Below, in pieces: positions 32,369 to 41,278 of a stretch of 59,147 nt of DNA. Numbering within the stretch: position 1 is the first letter of the stretch; the number at the start of each line of letters is the position of its first letter. The notes under the pieces were generated by a model. It had not been told where the DNA came from and did not search any database. It saw only the letters and a program-made list of their open reading frames with translations. This DNA comes from an uncultured Micrococcales bacterium (GTDB lineage: Bacteria; Actinomycetota; Actinomycetes; Actinomycetales; Microbacteriaceae). The DNA is taken from assembly GCA_903935175.1 (NCBI GenBank), contig CAIZQQ010000044.1, positions 1-59,147 of the forward strand. The letters are read 5' to 3'. A program made the position numbers and the translations under genes.

Positions 32369-34039
32369 ATGAAAAAGACCCTTCGCACTGTCGCGGCCGT
32401 CGTATCAGCCGTGGCCATGAGCCTCGCTATGTTGGTGGCTACCGCCGCCCCGGCGAGCGCCGTAAACATCAATACCTTGCCTTGGCCAACTCTGGCCGTT
32501 TATGAAGTCGGTGACACGCTAGACCTAGATTTCTCGTGCAAGGCATCTGCCGACGGTGAAGTTTTCGGACCATCTTCGTCACCATTGCAGTTTGACGCCC
32601 CTCCGGGAACAACTCTCGACCCTGACTACCACCTACGCGGCACCCTAACAACCACCGGAACCTTCGACCTAGGCATGATTCGCTGCTACAGCGGGCAAGA
32701 CAACCAGTTTGGTTGGTTCAACTTTGGTATCGGCAACATGGTCGTTGTCCCAGCAACTACTCCAGCGCCAGAGCTGACTCTGACTCAGATCAACACCGCC
32801 GACTGTGGCTACGAACTACAACTGTTGCTTCCGTCAGCCCCTGACGCCGGAACCGTTCAGCTAACCTTCACCACTGCAACCGCAACGGCGACAGCGACGC
32901 TGACAAACATCTTGCCGATGACCATCTACCAAATTCCGGTCAAAGCTGGAAGCATCCAGTCATTGAGCGATAACTTTTTGGTTGCCTCGGTCTCACCGCA
33001 GGGCGTTATTCCGATCAGTTGCAACGAAGAAGTCGCAGTGAGAATTTCGTATCAGAGCATGGGCGCAGCAGCTAGCTCTATGGAATTGGGCGGCTACGTT
33101 CCAAGCGCGAAGAATTCAACCCCTAGCCTGCAGAGCGAAAGCTACGACGACCCAGCCTGCACCATTCGTGTAACGGGAGTTATGCCGAGCCTTGCGTTCG
33201 ACGCCACCCCGCAGCTCTACGTTGCGACCGATGTGTTCGGCTACTACATCTACCTTGACGAAGTTTCGAGCGGAAAGATGTTTAGCTACGAGTTTCCACT
33301 CAACTCTAAAGAGACTATCGAGTCTCTAGACGGCGTGAAGAACGTCACCTCTTGGGGCACTGAGCCTAACTGTGCTGGTCAATTCTGGTTCGTTACTCTG
33401 AATGCTCTGAACGAGGGCTACGAGAATGTGACGGTCGATGCCAACTTGATCATCAACGTTCCACCGGTGCAGTGTGCACCTGGCACTTTCTCGCAGACCG
33501 GTTCGGCTCCGTGCACCGACGCTGCGCCAGGCTTCTTTGTCTTGAACTCGGGCGAACGAGCACAAACCCCTTGCCCACTTGGTGCCTTCTCTGCCGACTC
33601 GCGTTCGACAAGTTGCCAGTCAGCACCTAAGGGCTACTACGTCAAAACTACGGGTGCCTTGGCGGCAACCAAGTGTGCAACTGGGTTAACCACCGAGCTA
33701 ACCGGAGCTCGAAGCATCAACGAGTGCTACAAGCAGAAGTTCCAGACCGCTAAGGCCATCAAGACCCCGGCCAAGCTTAAGTTTGGTGGCAAGCACGAGA
33801 CCGCAGGTCGCGCCGATGCTGGCATGAACTTGAACGCAGTCGCAACCGGTTCTTGCACCGTGACCAAAATCAACAAAACGGTCAAGCAGAACGGCAAGAA
33901 CGTGAAGCAGCCTCGCTGGGTAATCAAGGCCACCAACAAGGCAGGTAACTGCAAGGTGACCTTCAGCAACGATGGCGACTACACCTACAAGCCGTTCACC
34001 GTCACCAAGACCATCAAGGTGAGCAAGACAGGCAAGTAA
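32369..34039 (+). CDS. Secreted protein with ephrin-receptor-like cysteine repeats
   Basis: Exported protein of 556 aa. Signal peptide at 1-33 (VVSAVAMSLAMLVATAAPASA, AxA cut). The bulk (about 35-370) is beta-rich and of no recognised family. Residues about 370-455 hold three cysteine repeats of the GCC2/GCC3 (ephrin-receptor-like) type: CAPGTFSQTGSAPC, CPLGAFSADSRSTSC and the related block to ARSINEC. The C-terminal about 90 residues (GKHETAGRADAG...YKPFTVTKTIKV) form an Ig-like or bacterial 'TVT' domain. No LPXTG or lipobox, so anchoring is not evident. ATG 32369 has GAGAGGA upstream. Possibly a cell-surface adhesin or sensor. Confidence 0.8.
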   Translation: MKKTLRTVAAVVSAVAMSLAMLVATAAPASAVNINTLPWPTLAVYEVGDTLDLDFSCKASADGEVFGPSSSPLQFDAPPGTTLDPDYHLRGTLTTTGTFDLGMIRCYSGQDNQFGWFNFGIGNMVVVPATTPAPELTLTQINTADCGYELQLLLPSAPDAGTVQLTFTTATATATATLTNILPMTIYQIPVKAGSIQSLSDNFLVASVSPQGVIPISCNEEVAVRISYQSMGAAASSMELGGYVPSAKNSTPSLQSESYDDPACTIRVTGVMPSLAFDATPQLYVATDVFGYYIYLDEVSSGKMFSYEFPLNSKETIESLDGVKNVTSWGTEPNCAGQFWFVTLNALNEGYENVTVDANLIINVPPVQCAPGTFSQTGSAPCTDAAPGFFVLNSGERAQTPCPLGAFSADSRSTSCQSAPKGYYVKTTGALAATKCATGLTTELTGARSINECYKQKFQTAKAIKTPAKLKFGGKHETAGRADAGMNLNAVATGSCTVTKINKTVKQNGKNVKQPRWVIKATNKAGNCKVTFSNDGDYTYKPFTVTKTIKVSKTGK

Positions 34040-34044
34040 TAACT

Positions 34045-34066
34045 CGGATGCTCGGGGCCAAGCCCC
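34045..34066. repeat. 22-bp intergenic repeat, copy 2
   Basis: Identical to 32226-32247 and placed 6 bp after the stop of the secreted-protein gene, upstream of a true terminator hairpin. Confidence 0.7.
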
Positions 34067-34088
34067 TGCGCAACCTAAGCCGCACGAG

Positions 34089-34118
34089 CGGGGTCGATTT
34101 CGTATCGGCCCCGTTTTT
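34089..34118 (+). terminator. Rho-independent terminator after the secreted-protein gene
   Basis: CGGGGTCGAT and ATCGGCCCCG pair (one T:G wobble) around TTCGT, followed by TTTTT at 34114-34118. Confidence 0.8.
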
Positions 34119-34156
34119 GCGTTGGCGGCCGCTTGACCGGTTGGCTTTGCGCTAGC

Positions 34157-34690
34157 CTAAGCCGCGTTTTTAGCCGTGGATGCTGGCATACCGAATGCGG
34201 CCACCACAGGGTATTCGAGGTAGTCGGCATACATCGCCAGCTGCGGCATGCGCCAAGCGTAGTCGCGCGCGATTTGAGCTAGTGCCGCCCAAAAGAACAC
34301 GTTGAGCAGGTCGACGGCGAGGTGTGAAACGGAGTCGCCGGGGAATGCTCGGCCGAGCATCCGTCGCAGCATTGTCGGGGCATCGCTGAGCCCGAATCGG
34401 TGCAAGGCGGCGCGGGTGCTGAACTCGATCTGGCGGGCGCGGTGGGGGTTCCAAATGGCGTTGCCGCCGGGCTGGTGAAGCAACTCGTGGGCCACTCTCG
34501 CCTGCGACACAACTGCGCCGTCTAACCGGTCGAAAAGCTCGGCGAAGGCCGCCACCTCATAACCGCAACGGCGCAAATCGAGCACGTCTGGGTAGTAGAG
34601 CATGCGATAAAACGGCGCGTGCGTGACGACGGTTTCGCCCCAGTTTTCGATCGCCTCGTCGGGGGCGTCGAGTTCGTCTCGTTCACGCAT
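34157..34690 (-). CDS. Hypothetical protein
   Basis: Not recognised. I prefer ATG 34690 (MRERDELDAP) over GTG 34723: GACAAT, a good -10 box, ends 6 nt before the ATG, as for a leaderless mRNA, while the outer GTG would lie in the divergent promoter. 177 aa, helical, with VVSQARVAHELLHQPGGN and a hydrophobic stretch (VDLLNVFFWAALAQI). An HELLH sequence resembles the HExxH zinc-protease motif (HELLH fits H-E-x-x-H) at about residues 78-82, but the rest does not look like a known peptidase. Divergent from the gene at 34727 with 36 bp between. Confidence 0.7.
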   Translation of the reverse strand: MRERDELDAPDEAIENWGETVVTHAPFYRMLYYPDVLDLRRCGYEVAAFAELFDRLDGAVVSQARVAHELLHQPGGNAIWNPHRARQIEFSTRAALHRFGLSDAPTMLRRMLGRAFPGDSVSHLAVDLLNVFFWAALAQIARDYAWRMPQLAMYADYLEYPVVAAFGMPASTAKNAA

Positions 34691-34726
34691 GAATACATTG
34701 TCTGTCGCGTGCGATAGATTCACAAA
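34691..34726. promoter_or_regulatory. Divergent leaderless promoters
   Basis: Plus strand: TAGATT ends 6 nt before ATG 34727. Minus strand: GACAAT ends 6 nt before ATG 34690. Neither gene has a Shine-Dalgarno sequence. The same geometry recurs at 45629-45666. Confidence 0.55.
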
Positions 34727-35272
34727 ATGATCCTCAAAGGTTGCTGGTACTTTCTAGTTCTCATCTTTTTCGCCACGGTCGCCGTCTACTTTTTCGGCAA
34801 CGCGGCTGGCTGGGCCATCGGTCTGTTCGTCTTGAGTTTCGTCGGGGCCATCGTCTACAAGGTGCTCACAGCGGGCAAGGCCGATGCCGCCGCTTTGGCG
34901 GTGCAGCAGGTGCGCGTGGCTCAAAAATTCTCGGATGTTCTGCCTCTCGACCTCGCCGACCAAGCCAAGAGCGCGCCGCGGTTGGTGCCCGAGGGCTCAG
35001 GTGATGGCTGGACCATCGACACCGACGGCTACACCCAGGTTCCGCAAGGTGATGAGCCACTCGAGCTCACGTTGGTGTGCCAATCGGCAGCGAACGCCGG
35101 CACCAACACCGTTCTCGTGGCCCTTGGCCAACTGGTGATCGGCAAGGTCAAGTCAGACCAACTCGAAGAGCTTTATCAGGCAGTGATGTCGGCCGGCGGC
35201 ATGGCTCGCTGCGTTGGCACGGTGTCTGAGATCGACGTTGCCAAGCCGTTCGGTCTAATCAAGGGCGAATAA
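34727..35272 (+). CDS. Hypothetical membrane protein
   Basis: Not recognised. 181 aa with two adjacent membrane segments (about 5-25 and 26-46, LIFFATVAVYFFGNAAGW and IGLFVLSFVGAIVYKVL) and a soluble C-terminal domain (about 60-181) that looks beta/alpha: LELTLVCQS, TNTVLVALGQLVIGKV, LEELYQAVMSAGG. The soluble part could bind a ligand. Leaderless start at ATG 34727. It is followed after 27 bp by another membrane-anchored gene on the same strand, so they may form an operon. Confidence 0.72.
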   Translation: MILKGCWYFLVLIFFATVAVYFFGNAAGWAIGLFVLSFVGAIVYKVLTAGKADAAALAVQQVRVAQKFSDVLPLDLADQAKSAPRLVPEGSGDGWTIDTDGYTQVPQGDEPLELTLVCQSAANAGTNTVLVALGQLVIGKVKSDQLEELYQAVMSAGGMARCVGTVSEIDVAKPFGLIKGE

Positions 35273-35299
35273 CGATTTATTCTTGTTAGTGGAGGAATC

Positions 35300-35839
35300 G
35301 TGACCGAAAAGAAGACCAAGCTGTGGGTGAAAGCCTCAGTGAGCGCAGGCGTAACAGCAGGCAATAGCAAGCCACCGAAGCCCGAAAAACCAAAGGGCTC
35401 TCGCGCCTGGATCTACGCAACCGTCGGTGTTGCCGCCGCACTCATTGGTGGCGTCGTGTTCTATGGTCAGGTCATTTACCCAGATCAGCGAGCTGAGCAA
35501 ATCGCCAAGAACGACATCATCGCCTGTGAAGGTTTCTACAAGGCCCTGCGTGCCGAAAAGAAAGACGTCGACGACGCTTTCAAGCAGGTGCTCAACGCGA
35601 GTGACGACGCCATCGAACTTTATGACCCTGAGTTCAACGATTCAGACCCGAACTTCGGCAAGGTTTATGAAGCCTTCTTGCGCCTCAGCGACGCCGGCAT
35701 TTCGGCGCTAACGGGAGACTTAGTGCTTGGGTTTGAGAGCTTTAACCGCGAAATTGTTCGCACCGAAGATGTTTGCTACCCGATCTTGGTAGCGGCCGAG
35801 CGCGAAAAACTTCGCCAGAGCCCAGCACCGACAAACTAG
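35300..35839 (+). CDS. Hypothetical single-pass membrane protein
   Basis: Not recognised. 179 aa, GTG start at 35300 with GGAGG 4 nt upstream. A basic, Pro/Lys-rich cytoplasmic N-terminus (about 1-30, KPPKPEKPKGS) precedes one membrane span (about 34-54, YATVGVAAALIGGVVFYGQV) and an acidic, helical extracytoplasmic domain with one cysteine in IIACEGFYK and another in EDVCYPIL, which could form a disulphide. Converges on purA with 41 bp between stops. Confidence 0.72.
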   Translation: MTEKKTKLWVKASVSAGVTAGNSKPPKPEKPKGSRAWIYATVGVAAALIGGVVFYGQVIYPDQRAEQIAKNDIIACEGFYKALRAEKKDVDDAFKQVLNASDDAIELYDPEFNDSDPNFGKVYEAFLRLSDAGISALTGDLVLGFESFNREIVRTEDVCYPILVAAEREKLRQSPAPTN

Positions 35840-35880
35840 AGCTGACCGCTCGCAAGCCGAGCAACTTCGACACAAAAAAC

Positions 35881-37173
35881 CTATTTCGCCTCGAGCATGT
35901 CGTGGCGCACGATGATTGCGTCGCGAGCCGGGCCCACGCCAATCGCCGAGATGCGACATCCGCTTAGCTTTTCAAGCGCAACGACGTAGTCTTGCGCGTT
36001 CTTCGGTAACTCGTCGAAGGTGCGGCAGGTCGAAATGTCTTCGTCCCAGCCAGGGAACATTTCGTAAACCGGCTTGGCGTGGTGAAAGTCGCTCTGCGAA
36101 ACAGGCACTTCGTCAACGCGCTTGCCGTCGACCTCGTATGCCACACAAACCGGAATTTCTTTGATGCCGGTGAGCACGTCGAGCTTGGTGAGCACGAAGT
36201 CGGTGAGGCCGTTGATGCGCGCCGAATAGCGGGCGATCGGGGCGTCATACCAGCCACAGCGGCGCGGGCGGCCGGTGGTGGTGCCGTATTCGTGGCCGGT
36301 TGCGCGCAGTTGCTCGCCCCACGCATCGAATAGTTCGGTTGGGAACGGGCCAGCGCCAACGCGGGTGGTGTAGGCCTTGACGATGCCGATAACGGTCTTG
36401 AATTCGCGAGGGCCGATGCCAGAACCCGTGGATGCTCCACCGGCGGTTGCGTTCGACGAAGTCACGAATGGGTAGGTTCCGTGGTCGACGTCGAGCATGG
36501 TGGCCTGGCCGCCCTCGAAGAGCACGTTCTTGCCGGCTTGGAGCGCTTCGTGCAGCTCTAGCGCGGTATCGGCAACCATCGGGCGCAGACGCTCGGCGTA
36601 GGTAAGCAGTTCGGCCACGACCTCATCCACTCGTATTGAAGCGCGGTTGTAAACCTTGGTGAGGAGCTGATTCTTCTGAACCAGGGCGCCTTCGACCTTT
36701 TGGCGCAGAATCGATACGTCAAAGAGGTCTTGAATGCGAATGCCAACGCGGTTGATCTTGTCGGCGTAGGTCGGGCCAATTCCGCGGCCGGTGGTGCCGA
36801 TGGCGCGCTTGCCCAAAAAGCGCTCGGTGGTCTTGTCAATGGTGACGTGATAAGGCGTGATGACGTGTGCGTTGGCCGATACGCGCAGGCGCGAGGTGTC
36901 GATGCCGCGGGCGTTCAGTGCGTCGATTTCGTGAAACAGAACCTCTAGGTCAATGACCACGCCGTTAGAAATAACTGGGATGACGCCCGGCGTCAGAATG
37001 CCAGACGGAAGAAGGTGCAGGGCGTATTTTTCGTTGCCAATGACAACCGTGTGCCCGGCGTTGTTTCCGCCGTTGAATTTGACCACATATTCGATGTGCT
37101 CGGCTAGCAGGTCGGTGGCTTTGCCTTTACCTTCGTCGCCCCACTGGGCTCCGATGATCACGACAGCAGGCAT
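35881..37173 (-). CDS. purA: Adenylosuccinate synthetase
   Basis: Joins IMP and aspartate with GTP to form adenylosuccinate, the first committed step to AMP. 430 aa, the normal bacterial length, with the N-terminal P-loop [14 protein letters not shown] (about 12-25), GGNNAGHTV (about 36-44), [14 protein letters not shown] (about 126-139), the IMP-loop [14 protein letters not shown] (about 238-251) and [12 protein letters not shown] (about 298-309). ATG 37173 is preceded by GAGAG. Upstream DNA contains a TAAACT -10 candidate (on the minus strand at about 37220-37225) and a GTGCC/GGCAC hairpin in the leader. A decayed copy of this 5' region lies at 42069-42174. Confidence 0.97.
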   Translation of the reverse strand: MPAVVIIGAQWGDEGKGKATDLLAEHIEYVVKFNGGNNAGHTVVIGNEKYALHLLPSGILTPGVIPVISNGVVIDLEVLFHEIDALNARGIDTSRLRVSANAHVITPYHVTIDKTTERFLGKRAIGTTGRGIGPTYADKINRVGIRIQDLFDVSILRQKVEGALVQKNQLLTKVYNRASIRVDEVVAELLTYAERLRPMVADTALELHEALQAGKNVLFEGGQATMLDVDHGTYPFVTSSNATAGGASTGSGIGPREFKTVIGIVKAYTTRVGAGPFPTELFDAWGEQLRATGHEYGTTTGRPRRCGWYDAPIARYSARINGLTDFVLTKLDVLTGIKEIPVCVAYEVDGKRVDEVPVSQSDFHHAKPVYEMFPGWDEDISTCRTFDELPKNAQDYVVALEKLSGCRISAIGVGPARDAIIVRHDMLEAK

Positions 37174-37267
37174 GAGCTCTCATTTCTTCACGGGAGTCTT
37201 TGTGCCTCAAGGCACCTCTCAAGTTTATCGCTAGAGAAGTTAGAGCCCTAGACGAACCTGGGGCGAA

Positions 37268-37402
37268 TCACCGATGATCGATGAAATACTCGTCGTCTTC
37301 TATGAACTCTTCGCTGTCGAGACGGCGCAGCCCATCTTTATCTATAGCGAGCAGCGTGAGCACAGACAGTCCGACAAGGGCTAACACAATCAAAATTTCC
37401 AT
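37268..37402 (-). CDS. Small single-pass membrane protein (44 aa)
   Basis: MEILIVLALVGLSVLTLLAI is a complete membrane segment, followed by a short basic stretch (KDGLRRLDS) and an acidic tail (EEFIEDDEYFIDHR). ATG 37402 has GGGGGAG 6 nt upstream, a strong ribosome binding site. Topology by the positive-inside rule puts the tail in the cytoplasm. Located between the terminator of the large repeat-protein gene and purA. The clean start signal and composition support a real gene; function unknown. Confidence 0.6.
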   Translation of the reverse strand: MEILIVLALVGLSVLTLLAIDKDGLRRLDSEEFIEDDEYFIDHR

Positions 37403-37419
37403 CTAATACTCCCCCAAAA

Positions 37420-37460
37420 AAGACAAAGAGCAAGGTGGGGTTAACCTTGCTCTTTGTCTT
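37420..37460 (-). terminator. Strong terminator of the repeat-protein gene
   Basis: A perfect 17-bp stem (37420-37436 with 37444-37460, containing GACAAAGAGCAAGG) around GGGGTTA. On the minus strand it is followed by TTTTT. Placed 20 bp after the stop at 37480. Confidence 0.9.
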
Positions 37461-37479
37461 GTGTGGAACAAGCCGAATA

Positions 37480-40400
37480 CTAGTCCTGCCAGTTGAAGGT
37501 GACGCGAGCGGTGCTTGCGGCCTTGGTCGTGGTAGACAAGTTGATTCGGGCTGAAATACCAGCCTTCTTCAAAGCTGAGATGATCGCTACCGCGCGGTTC
37601 AGAGCAAGGTCGCGGTTTGCGCCAACACCCTGTACGGTGATCGAGACCATGTTGTGGTCAGCCTTTACGGCTCTCGCCTCGTTGACTAGCTTCTTCAGGT
37701 TGGCCGCGCTTAGCTTTGACGAACCGGTCTTGAAGCCGATGCCTACTAGCGAGCTACCCTTGCCGGCCGCCACTGCAATCGCAGCGTCGATGGCGGTCTG
37801 CACTGCAGTTGCACGTGCCTGCAGAGCGGTCTTCGCAGCTCCAGCTGGAAGGGCGTTGACTAGAGCGGTAGCAGCTGTTAGGTCGCTTGCGCTTAGGCTT
37901 CCTTCAGCCTTCGAGACAGCACCGTCAGCAAGAGCAACTTGAGCTGCGCCTTCTGCAACCAGCTTCGCAGCCAGGGCCGAAGCCTTGTCAGCCTCGGCGG
38001 TAGCCTGCGCGGCTTCAGCAGTAGCCTTGTCAGCCTCGGCGGTTGCCTGAGCAGCTAGGGCAGTCGCCTTAGCGGTGTTAGCCGCAATGACGTCAGCCTG
38101 GGCAGCCAGAACATCCTCTAGAGCATCCTTGATTGAGCTTGCTGGAAGTGCATTCACAAGAGTGGTTGCAGTAGCCAGGTCGACAGCAGTGTCAGATGCC
38201 ACTGCAGCGTTGGCCGCAGCGATAGCTGATGCGAGTGCAACGGCTGCGTTTCCGCCGTTGACAATAACCTGAACAGCAGCGACGCGAGCGCCGAATGCGG
38301 TCTTTCCGGCACCGGCAGGCAGTGCGTCAACCAAAGTGGTGGCCGCGTTTACGGTTGCCTGAGTGTTAGCAGCTTCGGCAGCAGCAACGGCAGTTTCAAC
38401 CGCCGTGACAACTACACCGACCGCTGTTGCTCTAGGAGCAAGACGGGTCTTTAGAAGTCCAACAGGTAGATCTGCGATCGCGTCAGTTGCAGCGTCGACA
38501 GAGGCCTGTGAGTTAGCAACTTCGGCAGCTTCAACAGCGGCAATAGCTGCTGCACGCAGTTCTCCTGCAGCTTCATCGTCAAGATCTGCTGCGTTCTGAA
38601 CACCAACAAGTTCAGCTAGCAAGCCGGTCTTGGCATCGCTGTCATCTAGCGCTTCAGCTTCGAGAACTGCTGCATCGATGTCATCCTGGTCAAGCGAGGC
38701 GGCGGCTACTGCCACAGTCTCGGTGACGTCGACAACAGGCTGCTGAGCGTCAACTCGAGCAAGCAAGTCATCCTTGTCAGCTGAGTCTTCCAAGGCGTCA
38801 ACGGCGGTCGCTGCTAGGTCTAGGTCTGCCTGAACATCGCTATCCTCGGCGTCTTCGACTAGAGCAGTGGCTGCGTTTAGGGCAGCTAGTGCAGCAGCAG
38901 CATAGATTGCCTCCTGCTGTGCATCCACGCGGGCCTGAAGGTCAGCCTTTACAGTGCTGTCTGCCAGTTGGTCAACTAGGTCGAAAGCAGTGTTCAGAGT
39001 CACCTGGGTGTCGGCAGCTTCTGCAGCCGTTACCGAAGCAGTTGCGATGTCATTTACGACACCCTGCTGAGTAGCCAAGCGGGCAAGAAGAGCTGTGCGA
39101 ACGGTTCCAGATGGCAGACTGACCACTAGGTCGAGAGCATCGGTCAAGTCAGACTGAAGGTTTGAGACCTCTGCTGCGGTGACCGAGGCGGTAGCGAGAC
39201 CGTTCAGAACGAGTTGCTGAGCAGCAATCTGGCCAAGCAAGTTGTTCTTCACTGCTCCAGCCGCAAGAGTCGCAACCTGAGCTGCAGCGTAGTTCAACGC
39301 CGCTTGAGTGTCGTCAACAATCGCGTGAGCAACGGCTTTCGCTGGGCGGTTTGCCTCGACATCGGAAACAATGTCGGCTAGGCGGTTGACCAGCACGGTC
39401 TTGGCTGCACTTGAAGGTAGAGCTGCGACAAGTGCGCTTGCAGCGTCAGAGTCTTCATAATCAAGGGAAGTTTCTGCAGTGGTCACTGCCACACCGGCAG
39501 CTGCAAGGGCAGCAGCCGCAGCAGCCGCAACAGCCGCGTCGATGACACCCTGCTCGGTGACGATACGAGCCAACAGAGCAGTCTTTTCTACTCCCGAGGC
39601 CATTGCGTTCACTGAAACGGAAGCAGCGTCAAGGTCGGCTTGTAGGTCGCTGAGTTCGGCTTCCTTGACCAAAGTGAATGGCACCTGTGCTGCGAGTCGA
39701 GCTAGCTGAGTGGTCTTGCTTGCTCCCGCCGGCAACGCGACGACTGCTTCGTTTGCGTCATCCCAGTCAGCCTGAAGGTCGCTTGCGATAGCTGCGGTTA
39801 CTAGAGCTGTTGCAGCGTCCACGATGTTTTGAGCGATAACTGCTTGCTCTGCGTTGATACGAACCTGAAGTGCAGTTTTGACTGCTCCTGCGTTCAATGC
39901 CGAAACGGCAGTTTGAGCTGCATCGAGATCAGCCTGAACAGCTGAGCCTTCAGCGACAACCACCGCAGCGATTGCGTTGATCACCTGAAGTACATAGGTA
40001 AGGCGTTCGGTGAGTGCAGTTTTGGTTGCGCCGGCAGGAAGTGCGTTGACAAGAGCGAGAGCGGTGTTGCGGCTTGCAGTGGTGTTCGCACCTTCTGCGG
40101 TTACAACCGCTGCCGTTGCGGCAGTTATGGCTGCAGCGGCATTTGCGTCAACCACGGCTTGCTGGGCAACGATGCGAGAAACAAGCGAGGTCTTCAAAGC
40201 CGAAGCAGGGAGAACCTGAACTAGGTCGTTTGCGTCATCGAGATCAGACTGCACGTCTGAGGCCTCTGCTGCAGTAACTGCAGCAGTTGCTAGGCCGTTA
40301 ATAACGCCTTGCTCGGTAACAATTCGCGACTGAAGTATGGCACGGCCCGCACCGAATGGAAGCATGTTTACCAACACCTGTGCAGCGTTTAGGTCTGCCT

Positions 40401-41064
40401 GAAGGCTTGACCCCTCGGCCTCGGCGACGGCGGTCTCAGGTGCCTGAGCGTTGATCGCGTCTTGAAGAGCTGCCTGGTCTGGTGACAACACTTCGTTCAC
40501 TAGAAGCTGAGCGGCGTCAAGGTCTACCTGTGCGTCGCTGAGCACTGCATCAGCAATGGCTGTAAGGGCTGCGGTTTCGGCGTCGTCCTGCTCGGCGTCA
40601 ATGCGAACCTGAAGAGCGGTCTTAGTCGCACCTGCAGCGAGAACATCGACAGCTGCCTGTGCAACGGTTCTTGAAGCGGCGGTGTGTGAAGTTTCGGTTA
40701 GGGCGACTTTCGTGGTTGCCCAAGCGTTGGCTACAACAGCAAGGCGACCTTCAAGAGCCGTCTTGGCTGCACCCGCTGCAACAGCGGCCAGCTTGGTGTT
40801 GGCATCGGCAATTCCAGCAGTTGAAGCGCTGGCTTCGATCGCTTCGACGGCGGTGGTTGCGTTGACCACGTCTAGAGCTTCTTGTAGCGCAGCAAGACGC
40901 GCGGTCAGAGCGGTCTTAGTCGCGCCCGCCTGCATTTCAGCAATGCGCTCACCGAGTGCGTCCAGTTCCACCTGAGTAACAGCCTGAGCTGACACGGTTG
41001 CTACGAGGTTGGTTCCAAGTGCTAGGCCCGGTAGCAAGAGTGCACTTACAAGTTTCTTGTTCAT
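37480..41064 (-). CDS. Large alanine-rich repeat surface protein with OmpA-like C-terminus
   Basis: Secreted or surface protein of 1194 aa. Start at ATG 41064 (MNKKLVSALLLPG), with AAGGA 8 nt upstream; signal peptide ends near VSAQA. About 20 degenerate units of 40-50 residues follow, each with the phrase (V/L)xxLPAGAxKTALxARxxAxQ, e.g. VNALPAGAAKTALQAR; they should form a chain of helical hairpins or three-helix bundles. Near 960-1010 a heptad-free run of ATAEADKATAEAAQ repeats is coiled-coil-like. The last 90 residues (IGFKTGSSKLSAANLKKLV ... LALNRAVAIISALKKAGI) match the OmpA-like peptidoglycan-binding fold. I infer a long stalk held to the cell wall. Very low sequence complexity makes repeat number prone to change. 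Confidence 0.85.
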   Translation of the reverse strand: MNKKLVSALLLPGLALGTNLVATVSAQAVTQVELDALGERIAEMQAGATKTALTARLAALQEALDVVNATTAVEAIEASASTAGIADANTKLAAVAAGAAKTALEGRLAVVANAWATTKVALTETSHTAASRTVAQAAVDVLAAGATKTALQVRIDAEQDDAETAALTAIADAVLSDAQVDLDAAQLLVNEVLSPDQAALQDAINAQAPETAVAEAEGSSLQADLNAAQVLVNMLPFGAGRAILQSRIVTEQGVINGLATAAVTAAEASDVQSDLDDANDLVQVLPASALKTSLVSRIVAQQAVVDANAAAAITAATAAVVTAEGANTTASRNTALALVNALPAGATKTALTERLTYVLQVINAIAAVVVAEGSAVQADLDAAQTAVSALNAGAVKTALQVRINAEQAVIAQNIVDAATALVTAAIASDLQADWDDANEAVVALPAGASKTTQLARLAAQVPFTLVKEAELSDLQADLDAASVSVNAMASGVEKTALLARIVTEQGVIDAAVAAAAAAALAAAGVAVTTAETSLDYEDSDAASALVAALPSSAAKTVLVNRLADIVSDVEANRPAKAVAHAIVDDTQAALNYAAAQVATLAAGAVKNNLLGQIAAQQLVLNGLATASVTAAEVSNLQSDLTDALDLVVSLPSGTVRTALLARLATQQGVVNDIATASVTAAEAADTQVTLNTAFDLVDQLADSTVKADLQARVDAQQEAIYAAAALAALNAATALVEDAEDSDVQADLDLAATAVDALEDSADKDDLLARVDAQQPVVDVTETVAVAAASLDQDDIDAAVLEAEALDDSDAKTGLLAELVGVQNAADLDDEAAGELRAAAIAAVEAAEVANSQASVDAATDAIADLPVGLLKTRLAPRATAVGVVVTAVETAVAAAEAANTQATVNAATTLVDALPAGAGKTAFGARVAAVQVIVNGGNAAVALASAIAAANAAVASDTAVDLATATTLVNALPASSIKDALEDVLAAQADVIAANTAKATALAAQATAEADKATAEAAQATAEADKASALAAKLVAEGAAQVALADGAVSKAEGSLSASDLTAATALVNALPAGAAKTALQARATAVQTAIDAAIAVAAGKGSSLVGIGFKTGSSKLSAANLKKLVNEARAVKADHNMVSITVQGVGANRDLALNRAVAIISALKKAGISARINLSTTTKAASTARVTFNWQD

Positions 41065-41228
41065 CAAATCTTTCCTTATCCACATCAAGTGAACGCAAGC
41101 GAATGTGCTTGCTCGCTCTATTGAAGTTGGAGAGAGAAGAAGAAACTAGCGAAAACTAACCAGACAAAAGACATTGTTCGTTTTTTGTTCGATAAACGAA
41201 ACAACTGCACACAAAGTGCCTCTAACTT

Positions 41229-41256
41229 TTGAATTGGGGTTATTTCGGAATATACT
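41229..41256 (+). promoter_or_regulatory. Promoter of the LuxR-type gene
   Basis: -35 TTGAAT (41229-41234) and -10 TATACT (41251-41256), 16 bp apart, followed by AGGTGGGGG and ATG 41279. The 214-bp divergent gap upstream also holds TCGTTT/AAACGA inverted half-sites near 41178-41200. Confidence 0.55.
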
Positions 41257-41278
41257 GAACCTATTAGGTGGGGGCCAG

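Noticed and set aside
35843-35860. GCTCG/CGAGC hairpin between the 35300 gene and purA as a terminator
   Set aside because: Stem of five pairs only and no T-tract directly after it on either strand.
37493-40975. Long plus-strand frames opposite the alanine-rich repeat gene
   Set aside because: They mirror the GC-biased, repetitive coding strand; none has a ribosome binding site, and the minus frame has a signal peptide, terminator and domain end.
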